A DNA stretch of 64,000 nt from contig NC_053037.3 in assembly GCF_002575655.3 (NCBI RefSeq), positions 252,373,135 through 252,437,134 of the forward strand. The letters are read 5' to 3'. The position numbers and the translations under genes were made by a program. Below are positions 1 to 10,189 of the stretch, one piece after another. How positions within the stretch are numbered: position 1 is the stretch's first letter; every line of letters begins with the position of its first letter. A model generated the notes under the pieces. It ran no database searches and was not told where the DNA came from. It saw only the letters and a program-made list of their open reading frames with translations. This stretch comes from Aegilops tauschii subsp. strangulata. Lineage: Eukaryota; Streptophyta; Magnoliopsida; Poales; Poaceae.

Positions 1-364
1 AAAAAGAATCACCCAATTCGGAGTCCGTATGAAAAAGTTGTTGGCGTTTTGAGTCAGGTATGTCTGTGCAGTCCGAATCTGAATCCAGAACGTGAGAGAC
101 TTGGACTCTATCTTCTCTTGGCCCAAAAGTGACGTGAGAGGACTTTTTGAACAGAACCTAAACTTCTCCTTTTGCCTTATCTTCATATGTGAATTGTACA
201 AATGTCCCATACACCTGCAATTAGACAAAACACAAAAGTGTGTGAAGTATTTTTGTTCTGGATAACATAAATAGATTATTGAATAGTTTGCACTACAAAT
301 CACCTGGCAAATATGCATGTATGCAATATTTTTGGTCGTATCCAAGGTAGTCATGTCCTCATCA
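1..364 (-). repeat. C0: partial family C LTR, cut by window start
   Basis: Reads on the minus strand as the U3 start of a family C LTR; the terminus TGATGAGGAC is the reverse complement of positions 355-364. It is nearly identical to 5133-5496 and 8912-9275. To its right the sequence switches to family D coding DNA (GAAGCCCTTGAGC, matching 56782 onward), so it is the right edge of an insertion into D0. It may be the 5' LTR of a full minus-strand element or a solo LTR; the rest lies left of position 1. Confidence 0.9.
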
Positions 365-380
365 GGAAGCCCTTGAGCAA

Positions 381-1199
381 GTGGCCATGCACCGACAAGT
401 GAACAATGATGAAGAAGATGATCACATCTTTTGTGACGAAGACTCAAGTCCCGCTCTTGTTGTCTCCAAGATCTTGACTCTTCAACATCAACAAGATGAA
501 GATCAAAGGTGCCATATTTTCCACACCAAGGCCGAAATCAATGGAAGGTCCGTCAAGGTAATCATCGATGGAGGAAGTTGCCATAACTTAGCGAGTGAAG
601 AACTATGCTCCAAACTCCAATTGGTCAAGATAAAGCACCCGCACCCATACAAGGTTCAATGGCTAAGCGACACCGGCACCATCGAAGTCGAGTATAGAGT
701 ACAAGTCTCTTTCAAGATCAGCGCCTATGAAGACACTTTGGAGTGTGATGTCCTTCTGATGACCGTGTGCCACCTCCATCTTGGACGGCCATGGCAATTT
801 GACCGAGGTGTCATTCACGATGGGCGTACAAATCACTATAGCTTCAAGATGAAAGGGAAAGAGTTTGTGCTACGTCCTATATCTCCAAGCCAAGTGTTCG
901 CCGACAAGCAAAACACCCATCGTGGAGAGAATAGTGAGAGAGCGAACCACCAAAAAGAGAGTGAGTGCCTCCACGATGAGCGACAAGGAAACCTTAGTTC
1001 TCTTTGCCACCAAACGTGAGATGAGAGAAGTGTGTGAGAACCCATCAAGTGTCCTACACTATGTCCTATTGTGCAAGGACGAGGAACCAACAACTAACAA
1101 CTCTCACAATCTTCCTCAAGTGTTATCCTCTTTATTGCAGGAATTCCAAGATGTTTTCCCCGATGAGCTACCTCCGGGTCTACCTCCACTACGAGGCAT
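381..1199 (+). pseudogene. D0 gag-pol: aspartic protease and linker to RT (5' part)
   Basis: Encodes the retropepsin that would process the polyprotein. The active-site region reads VIIDGGSCHNLAS near residues 60-72, so the usual D-T/S-G triad is D-G-G, as in the A-family protease here. A later LLGRPWQFD-like stretch (HLGRPWQFD) marks the protease C-terminal part. The frame opened at 381 stops at 1019, while homology continues in the +1 frame from about 905 (KTPIVERIVRE) through FQDVFPDELPPGLPPLRGI. A one-base indel near 905-912 therefore breaks it. The frame then runs into A1 at 1200. Confidence 0.8.
1195..1199. repeat. Target-site duplication of A1 (GGCAT, left copy; right copy 2062-2066)
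   Basis: GGCAT lies immediately left of the LTR start and again immediately right of its end. Removing one copy and the LTR rejoins the D0 RT N-terminal frame (...LRGIEH...). Confidence 0.93.
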
Positions 1200-2061
1200 T
1201 GATGAGGACATCAATACCATTGTTACACCCACAGCCCCTGCTGCTATACATACTGGACCAATTACTAGAGCTCGCGCACGCCAATTAAATTACCAGGTAC
1301 TTTCGTTTCTTGGTAATGATTCTAATGTTCATGAGAATATGATGCTGCCTAAATTGGATACATTTGTTTTGCTTACAAATGAAGGGCCTAGCTTTGAGAA
1401 GGATGAACATTGGAGCAAGAACAAGCATGGAGATGATGGCATGCGCATGGGGAACAAGAACGGAGTTACAAGTGATGATTTCAGGACGTTGAAGCCACCA
1501 TAATGCGTGCATGAAGCCTTGGACGAAATATACAAGATGCTACTTCATAACTTTCGTCCAGAGGCTATTCTAGGTGCTGCGTCACCTTATTATTGGGCCA
1601 GGCCCATGTAATTTCGAAATACTTGAGTATAGGCTGTTTTTAGAGTCCACGAAATTCCCCCCTCTTCCTCCATATATACAGCCCTTAGGGCGTCGTTTAG
1701 ACTTTGGGTTTTGTTTAGATTAAAAGTTCGCCATAGCTGCAACTTCGCGTACTTCGTTTGTGTTCAACGACCAGACAAAGGCGTCACAGAACCCCACCTT
1801 GATCAATAAAGCTTTCATCTTATATTCGCAATATCCAGATTGCAATCTCAGTTTCTTGCTTGTTCTTCGTTTGCTCGCAGGAAACAGACCCTCGTGGTCA
1901 GGTTGATCGTGCTCCGGCGTGGTCAATAACCTCTCGGAGTTGGTTTAGCGATTGCTAAGGCGCGACGTCATCGCACGTTCGTAGTCGGATCGTCAAAGTC
2001 GACTTCCACCAAAGCGATATCCATCATCTCATCGAAAGACGGGACACCTTTGCCTCTATCA
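1200..2061 (+). mobile_element. A1: family A solo LTR inserted in D0 pol
   Basis: Starts TGATGAGGACATCAATACC and ends TTTGCCTCTATCA, the family A LTR termini, with no internal region attached and a 5-bp duplication GGCAT on both sides. This is the footprint of an insertion reduced to one LTR by LTR-LTR recombination. At 862 bp it is about 50 bp shorter than other A LTRs: the stretch after AGAGTCC (about 1645-1652), present in A4 and A5, is missing just upstream of the TATA box at about 1673. The U3-coded [11 protein letters not shown] segment is intact (stop near 1503). Confidence 0.95.
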
Positions 2062-4506
2062 GGCATTGAGCACCGAATCGATCTCATCCCCGGAGCGCCG
2101 CTTCCAAACAAAGCTCCCTACCGCGTCAACCCCGAAGAAACCAAAGAAATACAAAGGCAAGTAAAGCATCTCATAGACCATGGTCATGTGCGTGAAAGTT
2201 TGAGACCTATCAATGCTATCACCGTTCGTTATAGGTACCCCATTGCAGGCCTTGATGATATGCTTGATGAACTTTGCGGTGCCACTATCTTTTCCAAAAT
2301 TGATTTTAAAAGTGGTTACTATGAAATCCGCATACAAGAGGGTGATGAATGGAAAACCGCTTTCAAAACAAAGTTTGGTCTATATGAGTGGTTAGTCATG
2401 CCTATGGGTTTATCGGAAGCACCCGGTACCTTCATGCGTCTTATGCATTATGTGTTTCGCCCTTACATTGGTGAATTTGTTGTTGTCTACTTTGATGACA
2501 TCCTCGTTTTTAGCAAATCTCTCAAAGAGCATGTCACCCACCTTCGCACCGTGCTACAAACTCTTCGAAAAGAGCAACTTTATGTTAATATGGAAAAATG
2601 CCTTTTTGGTGTTGATAAGCTTGTTTTCTTGGGTTTCGTAGTATCTTCTAAGGGTGTTCATGTTGATGAATCTAAGATCAATGCTATTAAAACTTGGCCC
2701 CAACCAACCAATTTGCAACAAGTGCGTAGTTTTCTTGGTTTAGCCGGTTTCTACCGTCGATTTGTGAAGGATTTTAGCACCATTGCTTCACCTTTGCATG
2801 CTTTCAGTAAGAAAAATGCACCGTTTGTTTGGGGAACATCCCAAGACATAGCTTTCAATGAGCTTAAGAATTTGCTTACTCATGCTCACGTGCTTGCATT
2901 ACCCAACTTTGACAAACCTTTCGAAATTCATTGCGATGCTAGTGGTAATGGCATAGGAGGTGTGTTAACGCAAGAGAAGCGCCCAATTGCTTATTTTAGT
3001 GAGAAACTGTCCGGAGCGCAACTCAATTACCCTATCTACGACAAAGAGCTATATGCTTTGGTGCGAGTTTTGCATGAATGGGAACATTACCTACGCCCTC
3101 ATGAGTTCATCATCCATACCGACCATGAAACGCTTAAATACTTTAAGGGTCAAACTAAGTTGAACAAGCGTCATGCTAAATGGAGTGAGTTCATTGAGTC
3201 GTTTCCTTATGTCATCAAGTATATTAAAGGTAAGGAAAATGTTGTGGCGGATGCACTTTCCCGTATATGCATGCTTGTTAATCAACTTGAGTTAAATGTC
3301 ATTGGCTTTGAGCATATAAAAGACTTGTATGAGCATGATCCTACATTTTCTATTCCTTATGCCAAGTGTTTGACGTATACTTCTTGGGATCGATACTACA
3401 TCAAAGATGGATATCTTATGAGAGCTAACAAACTTTGCATCCCTGAGTCCTCTCTTCGCTTGTTGCTTTTGCAGGAATCTCATGGAGGCGGACTCATGGG
3501 ACACTTTGGACGCGACAAGACATTTGCTACGCTCTCCAAGAACTACTTTTGGCCCAAGATGTTCCGCGACGTCAATCGCTTCACCAACCGATGCTCTACA
3601 TGTCGCAAAGCTAAGTCCAAAGCTCAATCTCATGGCCTCTATATGCCACTTCCAATTCCATATCACCCATGGGAAGACATTAGCATGGACTTTGTGCTTG
3701 GTTTGCCTAGAACTCGAAATGGCAAGGATTTCGTTTTTGTTGTTGTGGACCGATTCTCCAAAATGGCACATTTCATTCCTTGCAACAAGATAGAAGATGC
3801 TTCACATGTTACAAATTTGTTTTGTAGGGAAATCTTGCGCCTTCATGGAGTGCCAAAGACGGTTGTCTCGGACCGCGACGTCAAGTTCTTGAGTTACTTT
3901 TGGAAGACATTGTGCGCCAAGCTCGGAATCAAGCTTTTGTTCTCTTTGGCATACCATCCACAAACCGACGGCCAAACGGAGGTGACCAACTGCATACTCT
4001 CCACTCTACTATGCGTGTTGATAAAGAAGAACATCAAGGAGTGGGAGGAGTGCCTACCCATCGCCGAGTACGCCTACAATCGTGCAAGACGACTACCGGC
4101 AAGTCCCCCTTCGAGGTCGTCTATGGATTCAACCCATTGTCTCCATTGGACATTCTACCTCTACCGCTACAAGAGCGCACAAACATGGACGCGAGTGCCC
4201 GAGTCAACTTCCTCAAGAAGATGCGCGAAGATACAAGAAACACCATCGAGCGCCAAGTACAACGACTCGCGACCAAGCTCAACGTCAACAAGAAACCCAT
4301 GATGCTCAATGTTGGAGATCTTGTGTGGCTACACCTTCGCAAGGATTGCTTCCCCAAGGAACGCAAGTCCAAGCTACTACCCCGAGTGGATGGACCTTTC
4401 AAGGTGCTCTACAACAACAGCGCATACAAGATCGACATCCCACGCGACAAGTACTCCGTGAGCGACATCTTCAACATCAAAGATTTATCCCCGTACAATG
4501 GTGACG
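2062..4506 (+). pseudogene. D0 gag-pol: reverse transcriptase, RNase H and integrase (3' part)
   Basis: Reverse transcriptase, RNase H and integrase in gypsy order. The RT catalytic YFDD is near 2490-2501 and the preceding KIDF aspartate near 2300. RNase H shows CDASG, KELYAL and HTDHE. Integrase has the H-H-C-C zinc site (HGGGLMGH...CSTC), then MDF, VSDRD and DGQTEV as the D-D-E triad. About 25 codons are missing near 2205: RESL runs straight into [12 protein letters not shown], where A2 has a VPKKDGT..CVDCR block of the fingers domain. A frameshift near 4085 moves the frame from AYNRAR to [12 protein letters not shown], which continues to LSPYNGDV before A2 cuts it. Confidence 0.88.
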
Positions 4507-4514
4507 TGATAGAG

Positions 4515-5496
4515 TGATAGAGGCGAGGGTGTCCCGATCTTTCAATGAGATGATAACTATCGATTTGGTGGAGACGACTTTGACGATCCGACTACAAACG
4601 TGCACGACGTTGCGCCTTATCAATCGCTAAACCAATCTCCTGAGGTTACTGACGATGCCGGAAGCACGATCAGCCTGACCACGAAGGTCTATTCCTGCAA
4701 GCAATCAAAGAACGAGCAAGAATATGATAATGCAATCTGAATATTGCGAATATATATGAAGTATTGATAATGGTGGGAATCCGTAAGCGGTCTTGGTCTG
4801 GTCGTTGGACACAAACGAAGTACACGAAGTTGCAATGGCTAACTTTTAACTAAACAAATCCCAAGCAAAAAACTACTAGATGGATCTACTTATATAGGAG
4901 CAAGGGGTGGCGGCCAAGGAGGTGGTAGGACGTCCCAAGGCAGCCTAAAACAAACCCTAGGTCGTACAAGGCTCATGGGTCCAAGTGGAGGTGATGCAAC
5001 ACCTTTGGACTTGTAGTTTGACTCGGATTCTGGTGCAACGTCAGATTGTTTCGACCATAACTCAATGCTCCGGACGAATTTAAAGGTGAATCCAATTGGG
5101 TTGGAAAGAGCACGAAATCTAGTTTCCAACAAAAAAAGAATCACCCAATTCGGAGTCCGTATGAAAAAGTTGTTGGCGTTTTGAGTCAGGTATGTCTGTG
5201 CAGTCCGAATCTGAATCCAGAACGTGAGAGACTTGGACTCTATCTTCTCTTGGCCCAAAAGTGACGTGAGAGGACTTTTTGAACAGAACCTAAACTTCTC
5301 CTTTTGCCTTATCTTCATATGTGGATTGTACAAATGTCCCATACACCTGCAATTAGACAAAACACAAAAGTGTGTGAAGTATTTTTGTTCTGGATAACAT
5401 AAATAGATTATTGAATAGTTTGCACTAGAAATCACCTGGCAAATATGCATGTATGCAATATTTTTGGTCGTATCCAAGGTAGTCATGTCCTCATCA
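4515..5496 (-). repeat. C1 3' LTR
   Basis: 982 bp, read right to left from TGATGAGGACATGACTACC to CGCCTCTATCA. It lies next to the polypurine tract, so it is the 3' copy. The gag ORF continues about 200 codons into it, to a stop at 4890-4892 that lies within the TATATAAG promoter box (about 4889-4896). Confidence 0.95.
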
Positions 5497-6893
5497 TCCT
5501 CCCCTTCTTGAAAACAAAGCCGTCCTCGGCGTTGCTTAATCTGAAATGTGGCTAACAAAAGAGACAAGGTGTACATGTTGTATATGTATATGTCATCCAT
5601 TTTTACTTCCCGTGGATTTTGCACATATGACACATGTATACATGAGTAACTTTCATAGTTAATAAAATATAAAGCCAAAATATTATCACAAGAAGTAGAA
5701 GGCATGAAAGTATTGCAACTCAGTTTGCACATATAAGTGAAGCTCTTATTCATATGAAAAGATTGACAATATTCATCATTAAACCATCCCAACATTGATG
5801 AACCATCACCAAGATTAGAGGTCATATCAAAATGATTAAACATTGGCACAATTATTTTCAAACATATTTGATCCAAATCTGATTTATTCCCTGATTCACT
5901 TGATTCTTTTGCATCGATAGTTAATTCAATGGGCTCACTCAAAATTGTTTGATCACATGGCAAAGTCAAATCATCAACATAGTCCTCTAAGGTAGCTGGT
6001 GTGATCAAAGTAGTGGGTAGCTCACCGCATGGTGCACTTAAATTGACAAGACATTCATCATACTCATGTGGAAGTGGAAGATTAGTACCTTTGTCATTAC
6101 CTCTTATGATCAACTCAGATGAGGTAGGCACTCTCGGTGATGATGTGTCACATGGTGGAGGTGATGTAGTCCTCACAACAACGGATGTGGTTGTCATAGT
6201 ATGCTTAGTAGTTGAAGGGACAACCGTATCAACTCTTGGAATGTGCATCTCGCGCTTGTTCTCCTTGTGCGCAACACGTCGTTTTATTTCCTGTTCAGCT
6301 TTGCAAGCAAGATGAAACAAATGGTCCATAGGATAACACTCTTCATGTATTAGTATCTCCTGAATGTCACGATTTAATCCTCCCCAAAATCTATCCATAA
6401 AATCTTCTTCACTTTCTTCTAAAGAGGAATGCAGCAAGGTAGTTTGTAAAGTATCATAATATTTCGTTACGGTGTCACTACCTTGTTTTAAATGTTGCAA
6501 CTTTGTAATCATGTCACGAGTATAATAAGCGGGAACGAATGTATGTCGCATGGCAAGTTTCAAATCATCCCAAGTAGTAGGTATATCATTAGGGTGTAAC
6601 CGACAATATTCACTCCACCAAACTACAGCATAACCAGTGAAAGAACCAACCGCAACCTTAACTTTTTTACGTACATCAAAATTATTGGAAGCAAATATAT
6701 TATTTAGGTCAAACTCCCATTCAATATATAAAGCAGGTCTAAAACGGCCATTAAATGGTGGTATAGAAACATTAACCTGATCATGTGCATTTGGATGTTT
6801 GTGCACCTCTCGTGACGGTTGTGGTATTTGCATAGGTGATGGCACATCTCCCACGATCGACAAACCCCATGAATTGACTCTAGATCCTGTCAT
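4890..6893 (-). CDS. C1 gag-like ORF running through the polypurine tract into U3
   Basis: Starts at the ATG in AATCATGACAGG (6893), which sits where family A gag starts (CCATGGCAGG); an in-frame ATG 15 bases upstream is less likely. Residues 45-205 form a retrotransposon gag core (IPPFNGRF, VVWWSEYCRLH, KQGSDTVTKYYDTLQ, HLFHLACKAEQE) similar to A gag. There is no CCHC knuckle, protease or RT. Residues 210-470 are an acidic, unrecognised region with KMDDIYIYNMYTLSLLLA near its end. The frame then crosses [10 protein letters not shown] at the LTR border and adds about 200 U3-coded residues. Capsid-like function is inferred from the core; the role of the tail is unknown. The same ORF is open in C2 and nearly so in C3. 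Confidence 0.85.
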   Translation of the reverse strand: MTGSRVNSWGLSIVGDVPSPMQIPQPSREVHKHPNAHDQVNVSIPPFNGRFRPALYIEWEFDLNNIFASNNFDVRKKVKVAVGSFTGYAVVWWSEYCRLHPNDIPTTWDDLKLAMRHTFVPAYYTRDMITKLQHLKQGSDTVTKYYDTLQTTLLHSSLEESEEDFMDRFWGGLNRDIQEILIHEECYPMDHLFHLACKAEQEIKRRVAHKENKREMHIPRVDTVVPSTTKHTMTTTSVVVRTTSPPPCDTSSPRVPTSSELIIRGNDKGTNLPLPHEYDECLVNLSAPCGELPTTLITPATLEDYVDDLTLPCDQTILSEPIELTIDAKESSESGNKSDLDQICLKIIVPMFNHFDMTSNLGDGSSMLGWFNDEYCQSFHMNKSFTYMCKLSCNTFMPSTSCDNILALYFINYESYSCIHVSYVQNPREVKMDDIYIYNMYTLSLLLATFQIKQRRGRLCFQEGEDDEDMTTLDTTKNIAYMHICQVISSANYSIIYLCYPEQKYFTHFCVLSNCRCMGHLYNPHMKIRQKEKFRFCSKSPLTSLLGQEKIESKSLTFWIQIRTAQTYLTQNANNFFIRTPNWVILFLLETRFRALSNPIGFTFKFVRSIELWSKQSDVAPESESNYKSKGVASPPLGPMSLVRPRVCFRLPWDVLPPPWPPPLAPI
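5497..5509 (-). promoter_or_regulatory. C1 polypurine tract (plus-strand primer)
   Basis: AAGAAGGGGAGGA on the minus strand, directly abutting the LTR start TGATGAGG. The identical tract is used by family A. Confidence 0.92.
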
Positions 6894-7142
6894 GATTAGT
6901 AGAAACAAGAAACAAAATTCAAGAATAATGTTCCTATGAACTACTAGGATGTGGTGGTAAAGCGCTCACAGTAAAGCAAATATCAATATCTTACAAGTTC
7001 TTACCAAGCAGCAGGTGGTGACAGGCAACCAGCGGTGTCAAATAACTCTGAAGATTGTGTAAAGCGATTGCCAGGGGAACGTACGTATACACGGTGCAGA
7101 AATATGTGGAGCTGGGTTGGCTATATATGGTAGCAAAAGATT

Positions 7143-7259
7143 AGCAATAATCAATTCAAAGATGCAATGTTGAATAAACGCTCAACGACGGTACTGTGCT
7201 GGTCCTAGGCTAGACCGGACTAGAGACGCGAGCCTAGAACACTAATGAGGTCACGGCGT
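7143..7259 (-). promoter_or_regulatory. C1 conserved leader block with two hairpins (candidate packaging signal)
   Basis: About 110 bases nearly identical between C and A leaders, which are otherwise strongly diverged. On the sense strand it has arms CTAGGCT and AGCCTAG around a loop of about 20 bases, then GTTGA/TCAAC around a loop of 8. Being in the untranslated leader upstream of gag fits an encapsidation or dimerisation signal; this is inference. Confidence 0.5.
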
Positions 7260-7285
7260 AGCACAACTAGCATCAATGAAGGATA

Positions 7286-7621
7286 CTAAGTAGCTCTGGA
7301 CAGCAAGATATAAGTGAAGATCACAACGGCAGTAAAGATAATGATGAAAAACAACTGCCAAGCAGGATATACAACAACTCTCTCCAACTTTCCTCTTGAA
7401 AAGTTTGTGCCAATTTTCTGATAATTTTTTTCAAAGAATGCTACTAACTCAAGCTTTCCAATGCAAAAAGAATCACTCAATTCCGAGTTGATATGAGGAG
7501 TCAAAGAATTCTGAAACTGGCTTGAAAAACTGGAATAAGCTGTGTCCGCGAACTTCGGACGGCAAAAAGACCTATTTAGAAGACGATTTTGAGGTGTCAA
7601 ATAGTGAACTAGTCTCTGCAA
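7286..7621 (-). CDS. C1 leader ORF of 111 aa, conserved in C copies
   Basis: An open frame between the primer site and gag, kept at the same length in C2 (21075-21410) with only about three amino-acid changes and frameshifted in C3. The C-terminal part is hydrophobic (WQLFFIIIFTAVVIFTYILL) and could be a membrane segment. I do not recognise the protein. Copies may simply be young, so an open frame alone does not prove translation. It could instead be an upstream ORF affecting gag translation. Confidence 0.4.
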   Translation of the reverse strand: MQRLVHYLTPQNRLLNRSFCRPKFADTAYSSFSSQFQNSLTPHINSELSDSFCIGKLELVAFFEKNYQKIGTNFSRGKLERVVVYPAWQLFFIIIFTAVVIFTYILLSRAT

Positions 7622-7769
7622 CTATTTAGATGCGGCTCGTCGCTAGCTTTCATTTGAGTACTCGTGGAGCCAAAACTGACTTCGTATGAGGAAGTTATGC
7701 CTGTTTTACTGAACAGTGCACAAAACAGATTCCAATCCGAATTCAACTACGAGATTGAGTCTAGATAGA

Positions 7770-7893
7770 TCCGAATTTTTGTTTTTTTTTCCTTCTCTTT
7801 TTTTTCGTCACACTTTTTTTTCTTTTTCTTTCTCTCTTTTTTTTCTGAACTTTTTTTTCTCTCTTTTTTTTCTTTTTTTTTCTCTCCCTCTTT
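7770..7893. repeat. C1 leader polypyrimidine/polypurine tract
   Basis: About 120 bases of T/C only, apart from rare interruptions; on the sense strand it is A/G-rich. The same tract is at 27388-27510 in C3, with a shortened form in C2 and a related one in A5 (about 44570-44620). Confidence 0.85.
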
Positions 7894-8274
7894 CCAAAAC
7901 AAAATAGATAAGATGCAGATTGGATCAAGCGAAGATGTGAACAACCTCAACTATGATGAAGACAATGAACGGTGGGTAGCACGTGGTGGAAATTGATGAA
8001 TGGGATGGTGGACAGCGGAAGGAATAATGATGCAGCGGCGGCGTGACTAATGTCAACAGAACTCGAAACTCTAAAGGAACTAGACACTAAGACCAGCAAC
8101 TCGACACGATGATGCAACCGATAATTCAATAATGCAAACAATGAAAAGAAAACTGCAAAGGCTCAGACTAGCTTGGACAAAGGATGAATAGATCTAACTT
8201 TTTTGCGGCTTTTTTGGACAATAGGTAAGAAAATAAATCTAACCTAGGGATAACTGGAAATTCTCACCGAGCAA

Positions 8275-8291
8275 CCTGAAAACTGATACCA
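8275..8291 (-). promoter_or_regulatory. C1 primer binding site, tRNA-iMet type
   Basis: Minus-strand TGGTATCAGTTTTCAGG lies 2 bases from the 5' LTR. The first nine bases match the complement of the plant initiator tRNA-Met 3' end; the rest diverges. Confidence 0.85.
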
Positions 8292-8293
8292 CT

Positions 8294-9275
8294 TGATAGA
8301 GGCGAGGGTGTCCCGATCTTTCGATGAGATGATAACTATCGATTTGGTGGAGACGACTTTGACGATCCGACTACAAACGTGCACGACGTTGCGCCTTATC
8401 AATCGCTAAACCAATCTCCTGAGGTTACTGACGATGCCGGAAGCACGATCAGCCTGACCACGAAGGTCTATTCCTGCAAGCAATCGAAGAACGAGCAAGA
8501 ATATGATAATGCAATCTGAATATTGCGAATATATATGAAGTATTGATAGTGGTGGGAATCCGTAAGCGGTCTTGGTCTGGTCGTTGGACACAAACAAAGT
8601 ACACGAAGTTGCAATGGCTAACTTTTAACTAAACAAATTCCAAGCAAAAAACTACTAGATGGATCTACTTATATAGGAGCAAGGGGTGGCGGCCAAGGAG
8701 GTGGGAGGACGTCCCAACGCAGCCTAAAACCAACCCTAGGTCGTACAAGGCTCATGGGCCCAAGTGGAGGTGATGCAGCACCTTTGGACTTGTAGTTTGA
8801 CTCGGATTCTGGTGCAACGTCAGATTGTTTCGACCATAACTCAATGCTCCGGACGAATTTAAAGGTGAATCCAATTGGGTTGGAAATAGCACGAAATCTA
8901 GTTTCCAACAAAAAAAGAATCACCCAATTCGGAGTCCGTATGAAAAAGTTGTTGGCGTTTTGAGTCAGGTATGTCTGTGCAGTCCGAATCTGAATCCAGA
9001 ACGTGAGAGACTTGGACTCTATCTTCTCTTGGCCCAAAAGTGACGTGACAGGACTTTTTGAACAGAACCTAAACTTCTCCTTTTGCCTTATCTTCATATG
9101 TGGATTGTACAAATATCCCATACACCTGCAATTAGACAAAACACAAAAGTGTGTGAAGTATTTTTGTTCTGGATAACATAAATAGATTATTGAATAGTTT
9201 GCACTAGAAATCACCTGACAAATATGCATGTATGCAATATTTTTGATCGTATCCAAGGTAGTCATGTCCTCATCA
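8294..9275 (-). repeat. C1 5' LTR
   Basis: 982 bp, about 98.5% identical to 4515-5496 by eye. It carries the same long U3 frame (8669-9265), TATATAAG box and termini. Confidence 0.95.
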
Positions 9276-10189
9276 TAGAGGCAAAGGTGTCCCGTCTTTC
9301 GATGAGATGATGGATATCGCTTTGGTGGAAGTCGACTTTGACGATCCGACTACGAACGTGCGATGACGTCGCGCCTTAGCAATCGCTAAACCAACTCCGA
9401 GAGGTTATTGACCACGCCGGAGCACGATCAACCTGACCACGAGGGTCTGTTTCCTGCGAGCAAACGAAGAACAAGCAAGAAACTGAGATTGCAATCTGGA
9501 TATTGCGAATATAAGATGAAAGCTTTATTGATCAAGGTGCGGTTCTGTGACGCCTTTGTCTGGTCGTTGAACACAAACGAAGTACGCGAAGGTACAGCTA
9601 TGGTGAACTTTTAATCTAAACAAAACCCAAAGTCTAAACGACGCCCTAAGGGCTGTATATATGGAGGAAGAGGGGGGAATTTCGTGGCCCTTGGGGAAGG
9701 GGTCCGAAACCAACCCTATCTCTTGTTTCCCCACACATACGGACTCTAAAAATAGCCTATACTCAAGTATTTCGAAATTACATGGGCCTGGCCCAATAAT
9801 AAGGTGACGCAGCACCTAGAATAGCCTCTGGACGAAAGTTATGAAGTAGCATCTTGTATATGTCGTCCAAGGCTTCATGCACGCATTATGGTGGCTCCAA
9901 TGTCCTGAAATCATCACTTGTAACTCCGTTCTTGTCCCCCATGCGCATGCCATCATCTCCATGCTTGTTCTTGCTCCAATGTTCATCCTTCTCAAAGCTA
10001 GGCCCTTCATTTGTAAGCAAAACAAATGTATCCAATTTAGGCAGCATCATATTCTCATGAACATTAGAATCATTACCAAGAAACGAAAGTACCTGGTAAT
10101 TTAATTGGCGTGCGCGAGCTCTAGTAATTGGTCCAGTATGTATAGCAGCAGGGGCTGTGGGTGTAACAATGGTATTGATGTCCTCATCA
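9276..10189 (-). repeat. A2 3' LTR (main part; last 8 bases at 4507-4514)
   Basis: Continues the family A LTR interrupted by C1; 9276-9280 is the duplicated TAGAG. It ends GATGTCCTCATCA at 10189, next to the polypurine tract. The last about 100 codons of the A2 pol frame (stop at 9886) lie inside it. Confidence 0.93.

Larger units (their letters stand above)
365..4506 (+). mobile_element. D0: internal protease/pol region of an autonomous family D Ty3/gypsy element
   Basis: A plus-strand stretch of gypsy coding DNA from the protease to the integrase C-terminus, with no LTR of its own in the window. The first 640 bases match the gag/protease junction of D1 at 56782-57002, which assigns it to family D. 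It is interrupted by solo LTR A1 (1200-2061). Its right edge at 4506 falls inside the last pol codons, where A2 begins. The protease-RT-RNase H-integrase order is that of Metaviridae. Several lesions show it is dead. Confidence 0.88.
4515..9275 (-). mobile_element. C1: complete family C non-autonomous gypsy element (TR-GAG type)
   Basis: Two 982-bp LTRs (4515-5496 and 8294-9275), a primer site beside the right LTR and a polypurine tract beside the left LTR define a full minus-strand element. It has a 5-bp duplication TAGAG (4510-4514 and 9276-9280). The only long ORF is gag-like; there is no protease, RT, RNase H or integrase, so it must be mobilised in trans. It sits 8 bp inside the A2 3' LTR end. 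About 15 differences between its LTRs by eye indicate a fairly young insertion. Confidence 0.95.

Noticed and set aside
1285..1535. Pairs of 68-75-codon frames antisense to the A LTR coding tail, recurring at every A LTR
   Set aside because: They mirror the [11 protein letters not shown] coding segment on the opposite strand and carry no independent support.
6001..6315. Open frame of 104 codons antisense to C1 gag, repeated at 22381-22695 and 25610-25924
   Set aside because: It is the complement of a conserved gag-coding stretch; its recurrence follows from the three C copies. No start context, homology or codon signal of its own.
7747..7950. Lys/Glu-rich and Phe/Ser-rich frames across the leader homopolymer tract
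   Set aside because: Low-complexity translation of a T/C run; no real protein.
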